Assembly (NCBI GenBank): GCA_029204225.1
Contig: CM055096.1
Coordinates: forward strand, 70,391,444-70,455,443
Direction: 5' to 3'
From: Diphasiastrum complanatum
Taxonomy: Eukaryota; Streptophyta; Lycopodiopsida; Lycopodiales; Lycopodiaceae
DNA: 64,000 nucleotides
Below are positions 9,908 to 27,327 of this stretch, in pieces. Position numbers and translations under genes: made by a program. Numbering within the stretch: the stretch's first letter is position 1; every line of letters starts with the position of its first letter. The notes below the pieces were generated by a model. It made no database searches, had not been told where the DNA came from, and was given only the letters and a program-made list of their open reading frames with translations.

Positions 9908-10990
9908 TGTTGGGAGAGAGAGAGGAAGAATAAATGACGAACACGAACGAGAAACGAACTCAAACAAGAAACGAACAAGAAGCGAACTTGAACAGAAAAT
10001 GTTCGTGCGCAGTGGAATGAATTATTTGACTCTCTCCGTAAGCATGACTACGCCTATCAGAATGAACAGAACTTTAGTGATAGAAATCACAGTCATTCTA
10101 GATTACGTAGCCAAACATTTAAATGGATGAAGCGCTAGATGAATAATTTGTCGCGAATTGCAAGACAAATTATCTGTCGTGAATGATTTGCGAAGAGCTA
10201 GACTATGCTCGATTGATAATTAGTTGCAAATTATTCGCGAAAGACAAGACTAAAAGTTAATCGTCTATTACCAGAAAGAGCAACAAGAAAGATCAGACAG
10301 AATGAAGAATAAGCATAGCAATATTGACAGATCTAAAACGCAGAACAAATGAACTGTGTCAGATTAAGTATATCAAGTATACAAGTCACTTATGCAGTAG
10401 AGCACAAGACTGTAGCGGATGAAACCGCGTGCCTAGAAAGCTTATTTTTGTCTGTAACGAGGAATGAAACCTCTTCTCTTAGTCTCTTCTTCACTCACTT
10501 GATCATCTGATCATCATCATCATTCACGAATACGCATATGGTATCCAATATATATACATAATATTACAGGTGTGTAGATGCGAAAGTACAGAGTGGATGT
10601 GTTGTTTGTAGGAGATCGTGGGTGGATACAATCGTTGTCCAATCTGTTAGCGCAACTGCATGGAGTGAGCATAAAAAGGGTGCGACGTCAACTAGTATTG
10701 AAGTGAACATTGGTGATGATGCAAAAGTGCGTCACTCTTACGAATGGTTTTAGGATAAGATTTACATGGTGCCTTTTCTGTTAGGGCACCTTTGGCATTC
10801 AGTAAGGTAGTGTCGCCTGTCACCATGACCTGTGTAAAAACAAAGTGTCGCGATTCATTCGTCTTTTCTTCGTCTGTGAGAATTTGCGTGTAGAAAATGC
10901 AGACTACGTGACAACGTTAGAAAAATATGCAGCATGAATGGAGGCAGATTAAAAATGGGATTCAGGAGAGTAGGACGAGTAAATCTAGCA
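9908..10990 (-). repeat. 5' LTR of nested Copia, full length
   Basis: This 1083-bp LTR has TG...CA ends on the minus strand. It is bordered by the primer binding site on one side and by the 5-bp target duplication ATTAT on the other. Both ends match the shortened left LTR. Confidence 0.9.
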
Positions 10991-11412
10991 ATTATGAAGA
11001 CAATTATGCTGATCAACATCAATATGATGATGATCAATATGAAGATGATACAGGCAAAAGCTCAAACTTGTTTATTACGGCGCTAATGACAAGTGACGAA
11101 ACAAAGGATACCTGGTACATCGACAGTGGAGCGTCCAAGCACATGACTTCGAGGAAGGAGTGGTTTTCGGAATTCAAGAAAACACAATGGCGATGAAGTT
11201 GGACAAGCTGATGGCCAATTGCTACCCGTGAAAGGATTTGGAGTGGTACCAGTGAAGCTATCCAGCTGAATGATAAAGCGGATAAGCAATGTGCAATATG
11301 TTTCTGGTTTAGCCAACAATTTACTATCAGTTGGGACGATGGCTGATTAACAGCTCAAGGTTGAGTTTGATACCGACAAATGTCTCGTCAAGGACATCAA
11401 TAATTACTACAA
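10991..11412 (+). pseudogene. Host Copia gag end and protease
   Basis: The gag frame of the split host element resumes here with EDNYADQHQYDDDQY, a near copy of the 14-15 residues just left of the nested insertion. The gag therefore had a short in-frame tandem repeat at the insertion site. The aspartic protease motif follows as WYIDSGASKHMTSRKEW (about 11113-11163). A frameshift near 11190 and a stop in the next part of the protease break the frame. Confidence 0.8.
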
Positions 11413-11413
11413 A

Positions 11414-12434
11414 GTGATTGCTACAGGAGCTAGAGTCAACGAGAATCGACTCTCCAAATTGAATGCGAGATCTTCTACTCAAGCTATGGTAAGCACTGTT
11501 GATAGTCGAAGTGATCTTTGGCATCAACGATTTGGTCATATTAGTGCTCAAAGTTTACAGATTCTGAAAAGAGGTAATCTGATTATTGGATTGCCTGATA
11601 TTTCTTTTGAAGGAAAAATTTGTGAAGGTTGCATTTTGGGAAAACAACACAGAGAGAGGTTTCCCAAAAGTGGAGCAAGGAGAGCCAGTGGCATCTTAGA
11701 TCTTGTCCACAATGATCTATATGGACCAATGTAGACTAGATCTCTTAGTGGCTACTATTACTTTATTACCTTTATTGATGATTATATCAGATGTATTTGG
11801 ATTTATTTCATAAGCAAGAAATGAGACGCTTTTTCTAAGTTCAGGGAATTCAAGGCATTAGTTGAAAAGCAAACATGAAGTTACATCAAAATTTTGAGAT
11901 CTGATGGAGGTGGTGAGTATTTTTCGACATAATTTATTGATTTTTGCAAAGATCAAGGGATCAAGAGGCAGACCACATCACCTTATTCACCGCAGCAAAA
12001 TGGAGTTGCAGAGCGAAAGAATAGATCCATTGTTGAGATGGCCAGGGCAATGCTCAAAAGCAAGGGTATGCATACCAAACACAGCTTAGGAAAAAGCTTG
12101 CAGCACAGCTACACACATCCTGAATCGGTGTCCTACGAAATCTGTGGAAGGTAAGACACCTCATGAAGCTTTTACTGGAAAGAAACCTAATATTTCTCAT
12201 TTGAGAGTATTCGGTTGTGATGCTTATGCTCATATTCTTGATGAGAAACGAAGAAAATCGGACACAAAAGTTGTCAAGTGTATTTTCCTTGGATATGATG
12301 AGAAGGCCAAGGCATATAGGATGTATGATACAAATGCACAGAAGCTTGTGATTTCTAGGGATGCTACATTTGACAAGATAAGTCAAGGTGAACAATATGA
12401 AGAAATCACTAAACCTTTTGATGAGGGAGCATAA
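11414..12434 (+). pseudogene. Host Copia integrase, broken
   Basis: The pre-integrase zinc domain is seen as LWHQRFGHISAQ and CEGCILGKQHRERF, followed by LDLVHNDLYGPM with a stop at 11732. The core continues in pieces: YYFITFIDDYIRCIWIYF, LRSDGGGEYFST, then SPQQNGVAERKNRSIVEMARAM, which carries the catalytic Glu. The frame 12144-12434 holds the end of the integrase (LRVFGCDAYAHI, CIFLGYDEKAKAYRMYD). At least three in-frame stops and several frameshifts are present. The first catalytic block reads HNDL where HSDL/HTDL is more usual, but its Asp is kept. Confidence 0.85.
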
Positions 12435-12452
12435 GTAAAGGTCAAAAAAGAA

Positions 12453-13445
12453 GTGGATTTTGATGCAGAAGATCCAATGGAAAGAGATAAGTTTGAAGCT
12501 GAAATCCCTAAGAGAGTACCTAAACAGTACTTATCAGTCACAAGTGATGCTAAGAAGGGAGATACTTCCGAATCTAGCGAACAGGGAGAGCTTAGAAGGT
12601 CAAGCAGAAATCGGAAACCTCCTACAAGGTTAGAAATGAATCTAGCCCTAATGGGTTCCGTGCTAAAGGATCAAGAACCAAAAACCTTTCATGAAGCAAA
12701 GGAGTACAAGGAGTGGCGTGCAGCAATGGAAACAGAAATGGAGGCCATATCAAAAAATAGGACGTGGAACTTGGTTGAGCTACCTGAGGGTAAGACACCT
12801 ATCACTTGCAAATGGATTTATAAGATCAAATATGGAGCAGATGCGCAACTCAACAAGTACAAAGCACGGTTGGTTGCGAGAGGATTTGAGCAGCAGGAAG
12901 GCATTGATTTTGAGGAAACCTTCGCACCCGTAGCTAAGATGGTAACTATACGTTCTATCATTGCTATTTCTACTTTCCATGGTTGGAAGATCCAGCAAAT
13001 GAACGTTAAATCTGCTTTTCTTAATGGAGTGTTGGATGAAGAGGTGTATTTAGTACAACCTCAAGGATTTGTTGAGCCAAGGAGAGAGCATCTTGTTTGT
13101 AAGCTTAACAAAGCTATCTATGGATTGAAGCAAGCACCACGGGCATGGTACTCTTGCATTGATGAACACTTCAAGCGAATGGGAATGGTAAGGAGTAAGG
13201 CTGATCCTAATCTTTACATTCTAAAGCAAGATTTAGATATAGTGTTCATTGTTTTGTACGTGGATGATTTGATTATTACAGGAAGTAATGAGAGCTTAAT
13301 TGATGAAATTAAATCAGATCTTTTGAATGCTTTTGACATGAGCGATCTAGGATTGATGCACTATTGTCTTGGCATTGAAGTATGACAAAAGGAAGAAGTT
13401 GTCTTTCTTACACAAAGCAAGTATGCACGAGATTTTGCTTTATAA
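12453..13445 (+). pseudogene. Host Copia reverse transcriptase with D-to-N change
   Basis: Ordered RT blocks are present: FHEAKEYKEWRAAMETEM, WNLVELPEGKTPITCKWIYK, KARLVARGFEQQEGIDF, FAPVAKMVTIRSIIAI, QQMNVKSAFLNGVLDEEVY, KAIYGLKQAPRAWY and LYVDDLIITGS (YVDD at 13257-13268). The first catalytic aspartate of Copia RT, normally in QMDVKTAFLNG, is Asn here (AAC at 13002-13004), so the enzyme should be inactive even where the frame is open. The frame stops at 13383; a few more codons continue in other frames to about 13445, then a deletion leads into RNase H. Confidence 0.9.
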
Positions 13446-13495
13446 GTTCGATATGCAGGATTGGAAGCCTTTTTCTCAGGTACATTTGAGGGACG

Positions 13496-13987
13496 TTGAA
13501 TTTTGGTTTGAAGTATGATCATCCTAATGTGCCAATGTTGGTAGGTTACACAAATGATGATTGGGCAGGTAATATTGATGATAGAAGATCTACCAGTGGT
13601 CATACATTCAGTTATTGTACAACTGCAGTTTCATGGAGCAGCAAAAAGCAACCTACAGTAGCCTTATCTTTGACGGAAGCTGAATATCGTGCACTCAGCA
13701 ATGCTACACAAGAAGCGGTATGGTGGATGCGACTACTATTTCTTGCGACAACCAAAGCTGCATTCACCTTGCCAAAAATCCAGTTCTACATGCTCGAACC
13801 AAGCACATCGAAATACATTATCACTTTGTTCGAGAGAAAATACTTGATGGAACCATTGATCTTGTTTTTTTGTAAATCTGAAGATCAAATGGCAGATATT
13901 TTTACTAAGTCATTAGGCAGATGTAAATTTGAAAAGTTTCGTACTTTATTAGGAATAGAAGAATGTAATTTTATCACTGAGGGAGAG
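13496..13987 (+). pseudogene. Host Copia RNase H
   Basis: The frame shows VGYTNDDWAGNIDDRRSTSGH, VSWSSKKQPTVALSLTEAEY (catalytic Glu), ALSNATQEAVWWMRLL and, near the end, CKSEDQMADIFTKSL. The first block reads YTNDDW where YSDADW is usual, so the catalytic Asp position is altered. The junction with the RT at about 13445-13496 lacks the RT thumb and connection region, so a deletion of several hundred bases is inferred. The purine tract GAGGGAGAG ends the frame at the LTR. Confidence 0.85.
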
Positions 13988-14227
13988 TGTTAGAAACCAA
14001 TGATAAATTTGTTACTGTTGACGATTTACTGTTGACAGCTGTTACCAGCTGTAAGTAGATGTAGGCTAGTCTATAGTCAACTACTAGTTCTCTCTCTCTC
14101 TATATATATATTCAGGGTTTATTGTACTCTCTTTCATTGAGTGTAATAGTGTGATGTTGTGTTCTTCCTCTTTCTCTTGGTGATTGCTTATGGTGATTGA
14201 TTGATAGTGCTCATCAGATTATTGACA
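13988..14227 (+). repeat. 3' LTR of host Copia (right end tentative)
   Basis: The LTR begins TGTTAGAAACC right after the polypurine tract. A CT run followed by TATATATATAT at 14101-14111 is a good TATA box for LTR-driven transcription. The end is placed at a CA near 14227, but without a second LTR copy this is only a guess. Confidence 0.6.
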
Positions 14228-14240
14228 GTAGGGAGGAAAA

Positions 14241-14242
<2 letters not shown>

Positions 14243-14307
<65 letters not shown>
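14243..14307. repeat. (GA)n microsatellite
   Basis: An uninterrupted GA dinucleotide run of about 65 bp, just after the host Copia LTR. Confidence 0.97.
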
Positions 14308-14309
<2 letters not shown>

Positions 14310-15503
14310 TATAAAATGGAGAATTGTGAGAAAGTGTTGAGCTAAGAAATAAAAGGGAGAGCAAAACATGAAACCCTCCTATGAGAACTAGGTAGGGAAG
14401 TCTTCATGGAAGCAACTTATACTGGGTGTATAGAGACCGTATGCGGAGGCCATCACAAGGAACTCAAATACAACTTGCAATGCTTTGAAAGCCCCTTCTT
14501 AGTTATTTTAGAAAAACAGGCATTTCTCAAAGCTTATTAGTTTTCCGAGGACTCTTACTCATATGAGGGTTTGTTTGCCTATATAAAAAGGTGTCAAAAT
14601 TTTTGTAACAATGTCAATTCCATTTCTACATGTTGCTGCTATTGCCCGCATGATGAGCACCACATACGTCGTCCTAGGCACAAAAAATGCTAGGACAAGC
14701 AATGTTGAATGGGGGATGCAACAAAAAATGCTAGAACGAGCAATGGGGGATGCAACAAAAAAAAGAAACACAGCAGCACCGGGTGGGTGGGTGGGTGGGT
14801 GACTTGACTCGGACGTGAACGTGGTTATGTGATTGGATTGAGGGGGGGAGCCCCTTTTTCGCTTTCGCCGTCCTGGAAGCATAAATTTAGCGCTAGAGTC
14901 TACGGTTTGTATTATTATTTTTATTTTCTTGTTGGCGTTGGATTCCTCTTTTTTTATTTATTGTGGCAGGCAACGCGATTGGATTTACGTGTACGTCGGT
15001 ATCTGTGTTCACGCGTTTCATTGATCCATTCTTTTGTACATGAGATGCTGCTGGCTGGAGGCTGGGCCTGGCCGCTGCTCCACATTTCCACACCTAGAGG
15101 CTAGGTCTCTCTCGTCAGTAATTAAACAAAACTTCAAACAAATTTATGGCGGTGCAGAATCTGAAGATGATCGAGACTTTTCTATCTTTCTGATTGCTTA
15201 GTGGCCATTCTTTGTGGACTTTTAGATCCACTTTCTCCCCTCCTCGTTGTATTGAAGACCAGAAGTTTAGATCAAGTTTTTTGTTTCATCTTTCGGTTCC
15301 GTTTCGTCGGAGCATTGAAGTGAGGGTTATCTTGTGTTTGTTGCCTTGTTGAGCTTCCTTTCAGGTAGCTTTGCAGGTGTGCGGCTCGTTATTGAAAGCT
15401 TGCGGCCTTGGCAAGATAGATCGTGAGGAGGTTGTTGGATCCGGTTCGATTTTGAAGCGTTGGTTTGGATCGCTGTTCCTGGTGGCTGCTGTCTTAGAGC
15501 TGC
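14308..15503 (+). promoter_or_regulatory. Upstream region of the E2 gene
   Basis: No coding sequence is supported here. The stretch contains a (GGGT)n run at 14781-14801 and a G run near 14841. The 250 bp before the E2 start codon is T- and G-rich with AG dinucleotides after pyrimidine tracts (for example 'ctttcag' near 15363), so a 5' UTR intron is possible. The promoter and transcription start cannot be fixed from sequence alone. Confidence 0.35.
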
Positions 15504-21206
<5,703 letters not shown>

Positions 21207-21600
21207 AGTTTAGTTCTATTTATTTGGAAGCCTCTGACAGGCAATCCAAAGAAGTATATGAAGTTCTTATTCTGATTTTCCATGGGAAAGAGACTTACTT
21301 CCCAGGCTTGAACTTTCCTGATGGTTTGTTTCTGGCTATAATTGTAGTAGGAACAGGATGCTGCAGGTAATTCCTAAGTTTTTATTTTGTAAACTGTCAG
21401 CGTGCCAAGCCTGGAAGGCAATAAGCATGTACTCACCGACCTGGATGCCTAAAGTCCAGGCATATATCATTGCAGATTGTTAACATCTTGCTATTCTTGT
21501 ATAGTTGATTTTTCATCTAATTTGTTGCTTAGAGTTGGTTTAGGATTCAACTTTGTATTAAAGCAGAAACTGCTGCCCAAAAGAAAAGCTTTTTTCTGCT
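21207..21600 (+). other. Probable 3' UTR of the E2 gene
   Basis: T-rich sequence after the E2 stop codon with no coding potential. The polyadenylation site cannot be placed. Confidence 0.4.
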
Positions 21601-21905
21601 GTTGCCAATAGATGTTTTCATGTACAATTGCACAAGGTATGCGTTGATTTCATTTCTGTCAAAGCTTTCTATTAGGTAGTTTATGTGATTTCAAAATGGG
21701 AAGTACTTAACATTTTCCCCACTTTCTAGAGAGAGTTGGTGCGTGATGTACTTTGGTTTTGGGTGTATGTATGGTTCATGTGGTTCTAAGGGGCCATCAT
21801 GGTTATGATTGACGTGAGATCTCGGTTCATGTCAATCTTATTTGACTGAGTGCATTTGGAGAACCTTTGTTCTAGATTGCTTGTCTTGGTACCCTCATTG
21901 CGACT

Positions 21906-22315
21906 CAAAACATTTTAGAATGCCTAATGTCGTCTTGAAACTTCAAGCCACCTAATATATTTTTCTTATTTTAAGAGAATACCACAAAATGTAAGAAGTG
22001 TCTTCTAAAACCCCTAAAAGGCCATCTACTTGATATGAGAGCATAATAGGCAAGGTAGATAATTGAGGCAACAATGAAACATGTGATTTCAGTTTCAAAT
22101 ATATGTTCCACAAAACATTTTAGAATGCCGAATGTTGTCTTGAAACTTCAAGCCACCTAATATATTTTTCTTATTTTAAGAGTATACCACAAAATGTAAG
22201 AAGTGTCTTCTAAAAACCCTAAAAGGCCATCTACTTGATATGAGAGCATAATAGGCAAGGTAGATAATTGAGGCAACAATGAAACATGTGATTTCAGTTT
22301 CAAATATATGTTCCA
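21906..22315. repeat. 205-bp tandem duplication
   Basis: The unit 21906-22110, starting CAAAACATTTTAGAATG, is repeated almost exactly at 22111-22315 with only a few substitutions. This indicates a recent local duplication downstream of the E2 gene. Confidence 0.95.
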
Positions 22316-22404
22316 CTAGAAATTTTTCTTAGTCAAATAAACAATCGGCAACGTTAAAATACATATTGTTTTTGCTTATAACTGAAGGTGGTATACTGTA
22401 CCAC

Positions 22405-22585
22405 AATGTGATGATCTTTTTAAGAGTTGAAAGTTATCTTTATGGGTGGTTTAAAGATCCAGCATGTGAGCTAATGACCATTATGCTTATGACCAAAGGT
22501 GATATTATGTACCATACAATGTGATGATCTTTTCAAGAGTTGAAAGTTATCTTTATGGGGGGTTTAAAAATCCATCGTGTGAGCT
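22405..22585. repeat. 113-bp-period duplication
   Basis: A segment starting AATGTGATGATCTTTT and ending TGTGAGCT occurs at about 22405-22471 and again at 22518-22585. It lies just after the 205-bp duplication, so the area is prone to slippage or unequal exchange. Confidence 0.85.
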
Positions 22586-22589
22586 TTGC

Positions 22590-24900
22590 GTAACTTCACT
22601 TGCTCATCTATTAAATCAATCGATTTGTATTGAATGGCTTGGTCTTTGTATTCTTTGTGGTTCAATGTGGCCGTTAGTTAGTTTCGGGAGCTTATTTTCA
22701 TGAGCTTACTTTTTTCTTTCCTCATCTTAGAAACGTCTTCATGGTTTAGGGTATGTTTGTAATCAATCCCACCATATTTTCATGACCTAGTGAGTATCAT
22801 CTCTTTTCAATAAATCTTCATTTTTAAGAGCTCTAATATTTCTTCATTTCCAAGAGCTTAATTTTTCTTTTCAACTTTGAACATCTATGATGGTTTAGGG
22901 TATCATTGACCATCTTCTCAATCATTATTGTCATATTCATTTTATAAGCTGATTTTGCAACCTATCCATCTAGATTCATCTATATGTTGGCAAGAGCTAA
23001 TCTAATAAGACTTTTTTTATATTCTACATAATTAAGTATTAAAGAGCATGGTCAAACATTTTATGTTATCGATCTTCTATGCTTGTTCAATAAAGGAGTT
23101 ATAATTTCAATTCTATTAGGATATGTCCTCCATAATTATTGAACTTATTCTAAATTATTTAATAGATAGACATATAATACAATCATTTAGAAAACATGTG
23201 AGATTTTGAAATGTCTTAAAAAATTAAATTTAACTGTTGGGAACCACAACATTCCTATTTGGATTGCAACATATCTTTAAGATAGATACTCGAGTCGCTA
23301 TTTCATCACATGTGTACCCTAAAAATGTAAATTAAGAATTGGGGTTCGTGGGTATAATGTTTGGAAACTACTTTTAGATTGTCACATTTCCCAAAATATC
23401 GACTCTAGAGTAACCATACTGAATCTTGGATTATGTTTGTAACGATCATTTTGATCATTATTTTTAACAACAGTAATATGTAAAGAACAAATATTTGTGA
23501 AATGGCTTGAGAAATAAAATAAAAAGAAAATTGTATCAAATCACTATACATTTGGGGGAATTATCCAAAAAACGTAGAGAAGCAGTTCACATCGTTGCAT
23601 AATTATGATGTCAAGATTGCATATACATGAGGTATAGTGCATAGAGGTTTGATATGCAATGAGACGATGTACACTTATGGCATTTATTTAAAGTCAACAT
23701 TTCAATGCATGTTCCTCTATGTGCTTCACCCTTACACATTCATGGACACTTAAATAAGAGTAGCAATTACAAATTTTTTTAACACTATAGTAGTGTAATG
23801 ATAAAATATTCCTTCAAGTAAAATTTCTTGAGTTGGGAGGTGCTTGAAAGCTATATATTATTCAAAGCAAACATATGTTGTCTTAGTTTAATTTTCATTG
23901 TTTAACATACAATTTTATTTGAAATGCATTGTTGTAAACAAAACATGGGATTGCACAAAGAAGTTGAAAGATCTCATGATTGGTTCAGTGGCTTCTCCAT
24001 GTCAGAAGTGCTGCACTCAATTGTTAGCAAATCTGGAGATATGTAGGCATGTATAGCCATACCACGCGGATTTGCTATTTCATTCATCACAATTGACTAC
24101 CTAGATATAAAACTTTCCTAATTTAGCTAACAAATACATCTATCTCTTCAACATTACAAAAATAAATGTGACCTCCATTTCAAGCATAGTTTGAAACCGA
24201 GTAAGGTAGTTTCACTACTTTAAGCCAATTCTAAAAAATAAATAATAATATTGGAAAATAAACTCACAAAAATTGAAATTTTACTTTTTATTAGAATATT
24301 GACGCATTTTTCTTTAGTAATTAAAGAGTAATAAAAATTGTTTTTAAAATAATCAATTATCAATTTTATTACTAATAATCACTAAATCTATATTAATACA
24401 GGCATGCATGACTTGGTAACAGGGACATGCAAAAACGAATCAACTAAAATTTTACATGTCATCAAGTCACAATTGTAAATTGCAATTTTCTTTGATAAGC
24501 TAGAAAAAGTACTTATGCATGGCTTAATACTGCTCAAATATATACTACAGTTATGCATGTCTCAGCCACTCATAGAGTATTGTAGAACTAGATCATTCAG
24601 ATGAATAACACCCCTACTGTGTTTTTTTTTATATGCAACGAGAACTTTTATTTAAGCCGTGATATTTGTGGATGTAGAGCACCAAATTGGACACTGTAAG
24701 TTACAAGTTACAGTACAGTACAGGGAGGTGAAATTATGGAGAGTTCTACCACATCACTCTAGGTTGTATTATTCACATGTGTGGGTAGTAAAACACCAAA
24801 AATTGTTCAGCGGCGATGGTGGGCAACGGTCTAGGGGAAGCAACTGATGATGGAGAGAGGATTATCGGATCCTGTTCCCTAGAGTGTTAAGCAGGCTGTT
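22590..24900. other. AT-rich intergenic stretch
   Basis: No gene, RNA gene or element end was recognised on either strand. Open frames are short and have no domain signal. Confidence 0.5.
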
Positions 24901-26016
24901 TGATTATTGGCCACTGTTTTGACAGTTCTTGAATCTTGGCTTCTAAGCTAAGAGACTGTGGGCTGCTCTAAAGATTTTCCTCCCGTTTGCTTATGCTTGT
25001 TCGTTCCAACTTAGATCCTCCTCTTCATTCTCTTATGGATCTGACTTTTTTGTTCTTTATCTGCCTGTCTCACACACATATGCATTTTGCTGTTAGCCGC
25101 TGTTTTTTTTTCTTCTACAACTCTTTTCTAATGCTTATTCCTAGGAGCTTCTTACTTATTTTAGCTGTGTTTTTAAAGACATAAGTTGAGCTGTGGCTCC
25201 GCTTTTCTCCTGGACGTGTTTTTATTATTTGTTTTTCCTGGCTCGGCCTGCCTTCTTCCATGAGCCTCGATTTCGGTGCCTGGTCCCCTTTTCATCTGGC
25301 TATATTTCTGCTGGCCTTTTTTGTTTTCTTTGGCTAGTCGTTCTAAAACGGTCCCTTTTTCGAAAAGGATCTGACTGCTCCCCCCGATCTCCTAGGCCTA
25401 TCCGTACTCCTTATAGGATTCAGTATGCTTCTCCATTTATTAGTGCTCCTAATAACTTACCTCTCAATCCAAGAGGTCTCCTCCCTCTCTCCCTCTTCCG
25501 CCAGATGCCACCCCTCCCCTCAGCTTCATAGAAGCCCTAAAAAATAAACTTGTTTCCCCTTCTACTCTTCGCATTGTGAATAAATGGGCTTCACTGAAAA
25601 AGGTTAAAATTACGGAGGAATCCCGAAAAATTTCAGGCAACTGTTTCCTTTCTTCTCGACCTCGAAACCCTTAATGCTTCCCAAGCTTCCCTTTTAGACT
25701 CTTCAGTAGTCCTTTACTTTGGTGCTCTCTATCCTGATCCTTCCTCTTGAAGTTTCTCTTTGTAATCACACAATCAATAGCATAAATTGAAGAACACCTG
25801 AATTATCAGAAGTCATTCAACACACGAATCGCAGCAGTCACTTAGTACGTAATAGGATCATCGCATTATATTCATAATCAAAGATACAGAATAACACATA
25901 AGTAACACCTAAGATCATATGATTGCCAAGAACGCTTTAATCGCTAGTCGCTTAGTGCAGAAAAGAGAAGAACAGTAAAAGATTCATATTCTATGTACTA
26001 TCGTTAATTTATCTAT

Positions 26017-26610
26017 GTGTCCGTATCCATGCCAAGATTCATATCAATATGGATTGTCCACGTCATCGATCCCATTCCTGGTAGTTCGTTGTGCCCAGTA
26101 TCTTTCCTGACGGATTGTGTTCCAGCTCATCACCCGGATCTTCCAGCGGACCAAACTCAACACCTCTATCAAAGATTTTTCAAAGATTTTTTTAGCCAGT
26201 TCATTATCCCTCGGATTAAACTCTTTATTAATCTTGACTCACTGGGGACAAATTGCTTCTTACTTCATTTTGGTTCTAGAGAGGATGCCCTTGTGATCCT
26301 TAATTCTCCCCCTTTCAGATTCAATAACTCGTGGTTTCTACTTTCAAATACAGTAATATTTTCAGCCGTCATAATGCTGCCTCTATCTTACCAATCGACC
26401 TTTCGCTCCACTTCTTTCCAACTAAAGTCGAATGTCTCCTCTTTGGTCTTCTCTCTAGCCTTGGAGAGGTTCTTAGCATTGAGGACGATTTCAACTCTCA
26501 AATTTTCTCCGCATGTTAAAGCTTGTATTTTATGGAACTTGATTGACACTCTTCCTTCCCAGCTTAACATTTTTGATCGTAAGGTCTATCTGAGAAAACT
26601 ATCCACTTAG
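26017..26610 (+). pseudogene. LINE ORF1-like (DUF4283-like) fragment
   Basis: The frame includes FLLHFGSREDALVILNSPPFRFNNSWFLL, and an overlapping frame continues LGEVLSIEDDF. This pattern (a sequence-dependent 'fail/path' block, a tryptophan, then a 'lG..lgiDd' block) is how the DUF4283 domain of plant LINE ORF1 proteins looks. The switch between frames near 26380 shows a frameshift. I am fairly sure it is ORF1-related, but a profile search is needed. Confidence 0.5.
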
Positions 26611-27327
26611 ATCCTTTGCCTCCCTTCTGCTCCTCTTGCCTTAGTCTCCCTCCTTGCTCCTTTGCCTCCCTTCCGCTCCTCTTGCCTTGATCTCCCTCCT
26701 TGCTCTTGTGCGAGCACCTCTTGTTCCCCTCCCTCTGCTGAGTTTCAAGAAGTCATCCATAAAAAGAAGTCTACTCGACTTTCTTCTTTATCCCTTCTAA
26801 AAGCTCCTCCTGGTTTTGGTTCACCTATCTTGGCAGATCACGAAGTACCACCTGGAACGAAAGTTCTTTAAATGAGGATATTTCCCCACTTAGCTCCTAC
26901 TACGGAACTCTCATTAGTGATTTCTGCCGATCTGATCCTAGTGAAGGAGCTTTCAACAACAAAGCTTTCTCCTCTGCAGAGGATGGGGTCCTAACCTCTG
27001 TTACATGCCGTTTCTTCTCCCAGCACAAAAAGTAACACTAGTAATACAAATACGGATTCGGAATCGGCAGAAATGGTTGACTCATCTTCCCATAGTCAGC
27101 CATTCTTAAGACTGTAAATGTGTAAGAATCAATTGATGGCATTTTTATTTCCAATTCTAGCACCCTCCACGACCACAGATGGAAAAACGAGAAGGACTAG
27201 CAAGTTATACTTCGGAAGGAAATGCAGACTTCTCTCGGATTCAGCAAGAGGCTAATCATCTGCTACTCTCTGCAAGGGAAGATGAAACAGAGAGAATGAT
27301 TATGAAGAACCACCCACAAATCAAGAA

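Larger units (their letters stand above)
5360..10990 (-). mobile_element. Nested Copia LTR retrotransposon, minus strand
   Basis: This element inserted into the gag of the surrounding Copia copy. On the minus strand it reads: 5' LTR (10990-9908), primer binding site TGGTATCAGAGC (9907-9896), gag, protease, integrase, reverse transcriptase, RNase H, polypurine tract (5783-5774) and 3' LTR (5773-5360). LTR ends are TG...CA. The flanking 5-mers are ATCAT (5355-5359) and ATTAT (10991-10995), a target duplication with one mismatch. The two LTRs differ at roughly one base in twenty by eye, and the 3' LTR lacks about 670 bp of internal sequence. Frameshifts in gag-pol indicate it is dead. Confidence 0.93.
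4434..14227 (+). mobile_element. Decayed plus-strand Copia element, split by a nested insertion
   Basis: Fragments of gag, protease, integrase, reverse transcriptase and RNase H occur in canonical Copia order on the plus strand, followed by a purine tract and an LTR from 13988. Gag runs from 4434 to 5359, is interrupted by a minus-strand Copia element (5360-10990), and resumes at 10996 in the same frame once the insertion and one copy of its target duplication are ignored. I cannot find a matching 5' LTR or a TGGTATCAGAGC primer site upstream of gag, so the left end is unresolved. Many stops and frameshifts make it inactive. Confidence 0.85.

Noticed and set aside
14829-15104. 91-codon frame upstream of the E2 gene
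   Set aside because: No domain, and it overlaps a minus-strand frame; it lies in the likely promoter/5' UTR.
21906-22315. CRISPR-like direct repeats
   Set aside because: Two long adjacent units without spacers in a eukaryotic setting; a plain tandem duplication.
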